A stretch of 7,542 nucleotides of DNA from Saprospiraceae bacterium (GTDB lineage: Bacteria; Bacteroidota; Bacteroidia; Chitinophagales; Saprospiraceae): NCBI GenBank assembly GCA_013002625.1, contig JABDJE010000005.1, forward strand, positions 1 to 7,542, written 5' to 3'. The notes beneath the pieces are model-generated. The model saw only the letters and a program-made list of their open reading frames with translations, did not search any database and had not been told where the DNA came from. This document shows positions 1-4,834 of this stretch, piece after piece. Position 1 is the stretch's first letter; each line of letters opens with the position of its first letter. A program made the translations under genes and the position numbers.

Positions 1-1189
1 GTCTTAGTTCATCTTCAGGCGTTTTCTTTCCGATAATAAAATGAATATTACCATCAGCGATATGACCAAAAGTAAAAACCTTTATTACGCCATCAATAGC
101 ATAAAGTGCTTTGGTTGTTCGTTCAACATAATCACCAATTTTTACAGGTGGCAGACTGATATCAAAATGCTGATCATAAGGACAATACTTGGCTAGCACA
201 TGCACATCTTCACGTATACGCCAAAACCAATTTAAATCACTGCTTGTCTGTGTTATGGTTGCATCTGTTATTAACCCGGATTCAAGAAATTCTTCAAGTA
301 AGGATTGAAGATCCTGAGATTCAATTGATTGATCGTTCCCCATTAACTCGACAAGGACATAGTAAGCTGTCCCATGTGGCAGAGGTGGTTTTGGAGAAGC
401 TGGTGGGGTAGTCATTATTTGATAGGTATCACCCCAAATCAATTCGTATCCAGTTAACCGGCCAGCGAGTCCTCCTTCCATTTTTGAGAGTACTTGCAAC
501 ACATGCTTATATTTTTCAATGGCAAGAAAAGCACTGACCCGGCTTTGTGGCCTTGGCACAAGTTTTAATATAGCTTTAGTAATGACTCCTAAGGTCCCTT
601 CAGCACCTATAAACAATTGTTTAAGGTCATATCCCGTGTTGTCTTTTTGAAGCGCTTTCATGGATGAAATAACAGTGCCATCTGCTGTCACAACTTCTAG
701 TCCAAGGACCAGCTGTCTTGTCACACCATATCTAAATACACGCAACCCTCCAGCGTTGGATGAAATTATTCCCCCCAATTGAGCAGATCCTTTTGCACCA
801 AAATTTAATGGAAACATAAGATCTGAATCTTTGAGATAGGTATGAATTGATTCAAGTATCACACCCGCTTCAACAGCAATTGTTTTACTCTCCTTATCCA
901 GCTCGATAATCTTGTTCATTTTTTCGAGAGCAACAACAATATCCGATTTCTTTGTTTGGGTGGCACCTACAAGATTGGTCAAGCCCCCATGCACGACAAC
1001 TGAAAGTTTGTGCGTATTGCAGAATGCCAACAGCTGGGAAAGCTCTTCTGCACTTTTGGGGAGAAATACAGCGCGTGCTTCCAGTGGCTTGTCCATTGTC
1101 CAGATATGGCTGTACCTTGATTCGAGTTGGTCAGCATATTGTACTTCAATTGACCCGGAAAGTCGCTTAAGAATTTCATCTGTTTGCAT
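1..1189 (-). CDS. FAD-linked oxidase, D-2-hydroxyglutarate/D-lactate dehydrogenase type (C-terminus cut by window edge)
   Basis: The frame starts at the ATG ending at 1189 and stays open for 396 codons to the window edge; the family is usually about 450-480 residues, so some 60-80 C-terminal residues are missing. Residues 30-210 match the PCMH-type FAD-binding domain: the loop VHGGLTN (66-72), GAKGSAQLGG (131-140), SNAGGLR (144-150) and KDNTGYDLKQLFIGAEGTLG (182-201). The last stretch is very close to the signature of D-2-hydroxyglutarate dehydrogenases. The C-terminal FAD-oxidase domain follows, with WRIRED (323-328), FDISLP (342-347) and FGHIADGNIH (374-383), whose H376 and H383 correspond to the family's metal-binding histidines. 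Such enzymes oxidise D-2-hydroxy acids to 2-oxo acids and pass electrons to an acceptor. No signal peptide is seen, so it is probably cytoplasmic. It is divergent from the AhpD-like gene, 77 bp away. The family call is firm; the substrate (2-hydroxyglutarate, lactate or glycolate) is not settled. Confidence 0.93.
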   Translation of the reverse strand, partial: MQTDEILKRLSGSIEVQYADQLESRYSHIWTMDKPLEARAVFLPKSAEELSQLLAFCNTHKLSVVVHGGLTNLVGATQTKKSDIVVALEKMNKIIELDKESKTIAVEAGVILESIHTYLKDSDLMFPLNFGAKGSAQLGGIISSNAGGLRVFRYGVTRQLVLGLEVVTADGTVISSMKALQKDNTGYDLKQLFIGAEGTLGVITKAILKLVPRPQSRVSAFLAIEKYKHVLQVLSKMEGGLAGRLTGYELIWGDTYQIMTTPPASPKPPLPHGTAYYVLVELMGNDQSIESQDLQSLLEEFLESGLITDATITQTSSDLNWFWRIREDVHVLAKYCPYDQHFDISLPPVKIGDYVERTTKALYAIDGVIKVFTFGHIADGNIHFIIGKKTPEDELR

Positions 1190-1212
1190 GATAAATTTTG
1201 CACTAAGTGGGG

Positions 1213-1241
1213 CTCAATTTAAACAATATAATTCTATTGAG
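1213..1241. promoter_or_regulatory. Inverted repeat in the divergent spacer (possible operator)
   Basis: CTCAAT (1213-1218) and ATTGAG (1236-1241) form 6-bp arms separated by 17 bp. They lie centrally in the 77-bp spacer between the divergent FAD oxidase and AhpD-like genes, where a shared regulator could act. The spacer is AT-rich and I found no convincing TTTG/TAnnTTTG promoter in either direction. A six-base match can arise by chance, so this is a weak candidate. Confidence 0.25.
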
Positions 1242-1266
1242 TATTATTACTGGAAAATAGAAAAAC

Positions 1267-1866
1267 ATGAAACAACCACTCGTCAAACCGCTCGACAGAA
1301 ATGCGAATAAAGAAGCTCAGGAAATGGCAGATTTTTACGAGGAAACCCTTGGGTTCACCCCAAATAGTTTATTTACCATGATGCATCGCCCTCGAATAGC
1401 AAAAGCTTTCCTGGAAATGAATCAGGCTGTTATGGAAAATAAAGGCAGAGTCACCAGTGCACTTAAGCGGCAGATTGCATATCTGTCGAGTATGACGACA
1501 GGATGCCGTTATTGTGAAGCACATGCTATTCGCGCTGCTGTAAGGTATGGTTCAGAAGAGGATAAACTTCGCAATATTTGGAGCTACAAGACATATCCTG
1601 CATTCAGTGAAGGAGAAAGAGCCGCCTTTGATCTTGCTATTGCTGCGTCCTCTGTTCCTAATGGCGTTGACGATAGCATATCGGAAAAAATGAGAGCACA
1701 CTGGAATGAAGGAGAGATTGTTGAAATACTGGGTGTCATTGCTTTGTTTGGATACCTGAACCGCTGGAATGACTCCATGGGAACGCAACTTGAAGAACCA
1801 GCTGCTGAAGATGGTGTAGACTACTTGGGGGCACAAGGGTGGAGTAGAGGCAAGCATGAGTATTGA
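1267..1866 (+). CDS. AhpD-like / carboxymuconolactone decarboxylase family protein
   Basis: This 199-residue protein is almost entirely helical in appearance and carries the redox pair C80-R-Y-C83 followed by E-A-H86, inside the motif MTTGCRYCEAHAIRAA (76-91). This is the core of the AhpD/carboxymuconolactone decarboxylase-like fold, whose thiol members support peroxide reduction. The preceding stretch LGFTPNSLFTMMHRP (28-42) fits the usual N-terminal pattern of this subfamily. Two details differ from classical AhpD: the glutamate expected 12 residues before the first cysteine is R68, and the histidine is three rather than four residues after the second cysteine. A CxxCxAH arrangement occurs in peroxidase-related relatives, so this is probably a subfamily trait. 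The A-rich leader before ATG 1267 is typical of Bacteroidota starts. The TGA stop (1864-1866) is the first unit of a tetranucleotide repeat. The protein is likely a cytoplasmic thiol redox protein; its substrate is unknown. Confidence 0.9.
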   Translation: MKQPLVKPLDRNANKEAQEMADFYEETLGFTPNSLFTMMHRPRIAKAFLEMNQAVMENKGRVTSALKRQIAYLSSMTTGCRYCEAHAIRAAVRYGSEEDKLRNIWSYKTYPAFSEGERAAFDLAIAASSVPNGVDDSISEKMRAHWNEGEIVEILGVIALFGYLNRWNDSMGTQLEEPAAEDGVDYLGAQGWSRGKHEY

Positions 1867-1951
1867 ATGAATGATTGAATGATTGAATGATTGATTGGAT
1901 GAATGAATGATTGATTGGATGAATGATTGATTGATTGATTGAATGAATGAA
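1864..1951. repeat. Tetranucleotide tandem repeat, 22 units (TGAA/TGAT/TGGA)
   Basis: Reading from the stop codon of the AhpD-like gene, the sequence divides without any indel into 22 four-base units: ten TGAA, ten TGAT and two TGGA. Units 6-10 (1884-1903) and 11-15 (1904-1923) are identical, so a 20-bp block has been tandemly duplicated inside the array. The plus strand has no C from 1856 to 1953. Because every unit starts with TGR and the period is four, TGA stops occur in all three plus-strand frames, while the minus strand stays open. The array fills most of the 139-bp gap before the flavin reductase-like gene. Slippage would change that spacing in 4-bp steps. Confidence 0.97.
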
Positions 1952-1958
1952 TGCGTAG

Positions 1959-1975
1959 ATGGTTTATACCATTTT
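1959..1975 (+). terminator. Short hairpin plus TTTT between AhpD-like and flavin reductase-like genes (weak terminator or operator)
   Basis: ATGGT (1959-1963) and ACCAT (1968-1972) form a 5-bp stem with a 4-nt loop, followed by a short T run (1972-1975). It sits just after the tetranucleotide array and 30 bp before ATG 2006. The stem is short and only two of its base pairs are G-C, so it would be a poor intrinsic terminator; an operator or a chance dyad are equally plausible. Confidence 0.25.
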
Positions 1976-2005
1976 AACTTAACCCACAAACCATAAGCTA
2001 AATAC

Positions 2006-2476
2006 ATGAACGAAGAAAAACTAAAATTAGTAGCTGGAAAGTTTCCAACAGGTGTTACAATCCTGACCATTCTGGGAGAGGATGGTGACGTACATGGGAT
2101 AACCGCCAATTCCTTTGTTTCGATCTCCCTAAAGCCTCCGCTTGTTGGATTTTCACTTATGGAATTAGGGAATTTCACCCCTTTAATCATTCCTGGAATG
2201 GAAGTAGGCATCAACATTTTATCTGAAGATCAAAAAGCGACCAGCAATCGTTATGCGGGTGTAGAGGATAATAGTGTACCAGATGAACAATTTACAATGA
2301 AATCAAATTGTCCGATACTTTCAGGTTGCATTGGATGGTATGCGACAAAGGTTAAACAACTCATTCCTATTGGAGATCACATATTTGTGGTGAGTGAAAT
2401 CCTTGACCTTGGCGAATCAGATGGTAGTCCGCTGCTTTATTATGCGGGCTATAAATCTGTAGGTAAGAATTTGTAG
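2006..2476 (+). CDS. Flavin reductase-like domain protein (FMN-binding)
   Basis: The 156-residue product matches the flavin reductase-like (HpaC/RutF-type) split-barrel family from end to end. FPTGVTILT (13-21) is the opening strand motif. GITANSFVSISLKPPLVGFSL (31-51) is the hallmark FMN-binding stretch. VGINILSEDQKATSNRYAG (67-85) fits the helix segment, CPILSGCIGWYATKVKQ (102-118) the core sheet, and GDHIFVVSEILDLG (123-136) the conserved GDH motif. PLLYYAGYKSVG (142-153) closes the domain. Family members reduce FMN/FAD with NAD(P)H for a partner monooxygenase or act as FMN-containing oxidoreductases; no two-component monooxygenase is encoded in this window. The length is typical for a single-domain member, and there is no signal peptide. 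It starts 139 bp after the AhpD-like gene, across the tandem repeat, and ends 3 bp from the convergent phosphatase gene. Confidence 0.92.
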   Translation: MNEEKLKLVAGKFPTGVTILTILGEDGDVHGITANSFVSISLKPPLVGFSLMELGNFTPLIIPGMEVGINILSEDQKATSNRYAGVEDNSVPDEQFTMKSNCPILSGCIGWYATKVKQLIPIGDHIFVVSEILDLGESDGSPLLYYAGYKSVGKNL

Positions 2477-2479
2477 GTT

Positions 2480-4513
2480 TTAGTTTTCTTTTAATCCCAA
2501 GTATTTTCTTACACGTTTTTCATTCTCCAGCATTTGATAAGATTTTTCCATAAACTTTAAAGCCTTGTCCTTATGCTTTTCATCAAGATAGGCGACACTC
2601 CGGCAATGATCCAGAACTTGATCTTTTGATTTAAGCAATTCTTTTAACACAGGCTTCACTTCTTCCATGGTTATATTCTTATCCATAAAATAACGTTGGC
2701 TTACATCGGAGATGGGGAGTGATGCATGAGGCACTGCATATTCTGTCCGAATCAATCCGCAATAATCAAAATCATAAGGTATCAATGATACCAAGGTTTT
2801 GTTCTTTTTCTTAATTGGTACAAGGTTATGTCTGTTCACCAGTCCCCAGTCAGGGTTTGCAATCATAAACTGGAAAAGACAGAATTTAATATAATCCTCC
2901 CGATCTAATGCCGCAGGACGTATTACACCTTTTTCGACACGAATTACATCCAATCGCTCGACGAGGTGATCCTTATGCTCAAGAATCAAGCTTAAATAAT
3001 CCTTCGGATCCTTCTTTTCATCTTCAATAATAACATTGGCTATTTTGGATTGAAACCCAAAAGAATCTATTATGCTGTAGATTTCATATATCAGATGTTC
3101 CATGTACAGATTCTGCGCATTATTATGAGTGGGCTTACATGGCATTAAAATTTTAAATTTATCACCCTTAGCATATCCAAAGGCTTTTAATTCTTTCTTC
3201 TTGAAATTAAGCTTCAAGGGTGGGAGGGTACATATTTGTCTACGCATATTCCCTGAGGATCTAATACCCACATTGAAGGAATATGGAAATCCTTCATGGA
3301 AATAATAAAGTAATGATTCGGTATATTTTTCTTCTCCGGTTTTGTACACGGTTTTGATATCCGTCGCAAGGCGCAATGTAGGTTCCGGATCATTGTAGAT
3401 GGTCGAGAAAATGGATTGCTTATGAATCTTATCCTCTTGAGATACCAACTCTTTTTTAGTACCATCTGAGTGTGCTTTCAGAAAATGTCCATCTTCATAT
3501 TGCAGCATTTCACCTTCCTTACCAAATTTGATGCTTGAGTCGACCAAAATGATTCTATTTCCATAGAGACTTTTAATTTCAGGCATACTCGTATGGCCAA
3601 CGATGATGCGCTTTTTATTAAATGTATTCAAAATGGATTTGGCTCTGTCTTTATCAAAAGCCGAAGGGAAAGCATAACCTCTATACCAAAGTGGACCATT
3701 CTCAAAGTACAACATGTTCAAGACTGAGTCTGCTTCTATATTTGCTCTTTGCTCATATAGAAGTCTGTTTTGAAAAATACCATTCAATTCCGCCATATTC
3801 AGATTCAGCTTTTGAATACGGGGTGAGAAGCCACCATGTACGAAAAGGTTGTCATTTATCGATACCGTAATTGGTTTTGACGAAAGCCATTTACCAAAGA
3901 ATGTGTTTTGGCTAAAAAACTGACTGTACAATCGTTGTGAAATCCCACTGGTATACAGGTACTTCTTGTTTAAATACCCGAGATTATTATTAATCACCAT
4001 CAATTCATGGTTGCCCAATAACATATGTACGCGTCCCCCTGACGCCAGGGCCTGACCTTCCAAATGATAAATCAACCATAAAGCTTCTATTACTTGAGGC
4101 CCCCTGTCCAATACATCCCCTACAATAATTAAATGTCCGTCACCGTAGCTCCAGTTTAAGGCTTCATCAATTATTCCATGCGTCTGGAGCAGCTTAACAA
4201 ATAGCTCATACTGTCCATGGATATCACTGATGGCCGTAAACTTTGACACAGAATCAAATTCAAATTGAGTGTAGGGTCTTATAGTGAGTTTGTCGTATTC
4301 AATATTTGGCATTCGATCAGTCTGGAAATAATCGCCTAAGCCCATTGATATGGTATCTAAATGCAAATTGCCCTGCTCGAGCCACAATATTTCCATCTTA
4401 TCTTCAAGAAAAGTTATGTAGGGACCATCATCGTAGGTATACTTTTTTTGTCCCTGCAAATGCAGCGAAACAGTCAAAATATATGTCAATAATATAGAGT
4501 ACCTCATGAGCAT
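2480..4513 (-). CDS. Exported PPP-type metallophosphatase fused to a CotH-like kinase-fold domain
   Basis: The 677-residue protein begins with a signal peptide (about 1-21, hydrophobic SILLTYILTVSLHL). Residues 90-330 form a calcineurin-like/PPP phosphatase with all metal and active-site motifs: SDIHGQ (96-101; D97, H99), GDVLDRG (132-138), LLGNHE (165-170), FVHGGF (224-229) and VGHTSM (305-310). The spacing and the RVHMLLGNHELM context are most like Shewanella-like (SLP) bacterial phosphatases. Residues about 405-600 look like a second catalytic domain: FNVGIRSSGNMRR (413-425) then LKLNF (433-437), a MEHLIYEIY helix (471-479), NPDWGLVNRHN (553-563) and PYDFDY (579-584). This order resembles CotH-type protein-kinase-fold proteins, with a loop-plus-lysine, a catalytic D/N loop and a metal-binding DFD. 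The phosphatase call is firm; the kinase-like assignment is motif-based. M3 (4507) is an alternative start. The gene converges on the flavin reductase-like gene and diverges from the surface protein gene. Confidence 0.85.
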   Translation of the reverse strand: MLMRYSILLTYILTVSLHLQGQKKYTYDDGPYITFLEDKMEILWLEQGNLHLDTISMGLGDYFQTDRMPNIEYDKLTIRPYTQFEFDSVSKFTAISDIHGQYELFVKLLQTHGIIDEALNWSYGDGHLIIVGDVLDRGPQVIEALWLIYHLEGQALASGGRVHMLLGNHELMVINNNLGYLNKKYLYTSGISQRLYSQFFSQNTFFGKWLSSKPITVSINDNLFVHGGFSPRIQKLNLNMAELNGIFQNRLLYEQRANIEADSVLNMLYFENGPLWYRGYAFPSAFDKDRAKSILNTFNKKRIIVGHTSMPEIKSLYGNRIILVDSSIKFGKEGEMLQYEDGHFLKAHSDGTKKELVSQEDKIHKQSIFSTIYNDPEPTLRLATDIKTVYKTGEEKYTESLLYYFHEGFPYSFNVGIRSSGNMRRQICTLPPLKLNFKKKELKAFGYAKGDKFKILMPCKPTHNNAQNLYMEHLIYEIYSIIDSFGFQSKIANVIIEDEKKDPKDYLSLILEHKDHLVERLDVIRVEKGVIRPAALDREDYIKFCLFQFMIANPDWGLVNRHNLVPIKKKNKTLVSLIPYDFDYCGLIRTEYAVPHASLPISDVSQRYFMDKNITMEEVKPVLKELLKSKDQVLDHCRSVAYLDEKHKDKALKFMEKSYQMLENEKRVRKYLGLKEN

Positions 4514-4514
4514 G

Positions 4515-4529
4515 GCATTAAATTAATGC
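4515..4529. promoter_or_regulatory. Perfect palindrome at the phosphatase gene start
   Basis: GCATTAAATTAATGC is a perfect 15-bp dyad (7-bp arms around a central A). It covers positions -2 to -16 relative to the start codon of the phosphatase-kinase gene at 4513, the zone where ribosomes load. It could be an operator or an RNA hairpin lowering translation. A related pairing, GGCATT (4514-4519) with AATGCC (4544-4549), could form a competing stem. The function is inferred from position only. Confidence 0.4.
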
Positions 4530-4571
4530 AATAAAATGAACAAAATGCCGAATGATGTATTATCACTCTAC

Positions 4572-4670
4572 TAATACACCCTATTATTCTATGTCACCTA
4601 GGACACATAAGTTCTACTTTATTTGGGTAACAATAAGTAATTATTTATACTTGGTGTATTATAATAGGGT
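4572..4670. repeat. Paired inverted arms with swapped order
   Basis: The left block contains TAATACACC (4572-4580) overlapping ACCCTATTAT (4578-4587). The right block contains GGTGTATTA (4653-4661) followed by ATAATAGGGT (4661-4670). Each left piece is the exact reverse complement of one right piece (9 and 10 bp), but the pieces keep the same left-to-right order, so the two pairings compete instead of forming one long stem. Between them is an imperfect dyad at 4591-4608 (ATGT..CCTAGG..ACAT). The right block overlaps the candidate promoter and its predicted transcription start. Confidence 0.5.
4622..4653 (+). promoter_or_regulatory. Candidate Bacteroidota-type promoter
   Basis: TTTG (4622-4625) lies 20 bp upstream of TATACTTG (4646-4653). 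The established Bacteroidota primary-sigma consensus is TTTG at -33 and TAnnTTTG at -7, so the second box matches all but one fixed base and the spacing is right. Transcription would start near 4660, reading rightward toward the terminator at 4678-4715 and then the surface protein gene at 4835. It is the best promoter match I found in the window. Confidence 0.5.
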
Positions 4671-4677
4671 TTTATTT

Positions 4678-4715
4678 AAATGAGGCAATCAGTTAATTCT
4701 GGCCTCATTTTTTTT
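4678..4715 (+). terminator. Intrinsic terminator (plus strand)
   Basis: AAATGAGGC (4678-4686) pairs with GCCTCATTT (4702-4710). The stem can continue with CAG (4690-4692) pairing CTG (4699-4701) past a 3-nt bulge. The stem runs directly into eight consecutive T (4708-4715), a classic rho-independent terminator for plus-strand transcription. The minus strand lacks a comparable U tract after the hairpin. It is oddly placed: no plus-strand gene ends nearby, since the upstream gene is on the minus strand. It therefore either ends a short RNA or works as an attenuator in the leader of the gene at 4835. Confidence 0.8.
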
Positions 4716-4723
4716 GATATATA

Positions 4724-4812
4724 CTCAGGCAAGTTATTAAATTGAATATTAAGTATCAGGACACCGAGAAAACCCTGAGCTAATATTCAGTTATTTTGGT
4801 TAATTTCTCGGT
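4724..4812 (+). promoter_or_regulatory. Structured leader with crossing inverted repeats
   Basis: Three inverted repeats overlap upstream of ATG 4835: CTCAGG (4724-4729) with CCTGAG (4774-4779), GAATATTA (4744-4751) with TAATATTC (4781-4788), and ACCGAGAAA (4763-4771) with TTTCTCGGT (4804-4812). Their arms interleave, so they either exclude one another or form pseudoknots. The 9-bp pair contains G and C bases and is unlikely to be accidental in so short a stretch. It does not match any riboswitch class I can recognise. A DNA-binding site array is an alternative. Confidence 0.4.
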
Positions 4813-4834
4813 CTAATTTTAAACAACATTCGAT

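Noticed and set aside
912..1310. A 132-codon plus-strand open frame overlapping the FAD oxidase and the AhpD-like start
   Set aside because: It is antisense to the conserved FAD-binding domain and resembles no known protein; its end overlaps the true start of the AhpD-like gene in another frame.
1864..1951. CRISPR-like array
   Set aside because: The period is four bases with no spacers and no adjacent cas genes; it is a simple tandem repeat.
1552..2217. A 221-codon minus-strand open frame across the tetranucleotide array
   Set aside because: It lies antisense to two well-supported genes, and its middle is simply the translated repeat (Ser/Ile/His/Gln/Asn-rich); the minus strand of a TGAA/TGAT array has no stops, which explains the length.
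3622..3870. Short plus-strand open frames inside the phosphatase gene
   Set aside because: They are antisense shadows of the phosphatase coding frame, which carries all catalytic motifs.
4514..4834. A small protein gene or tRNA in the divergent spacer
   Set aside because: No open frame with a plausible start and no cloverleaf or CCA-ended structure was seen; the stretch is best explained by regulatory and structured elements.
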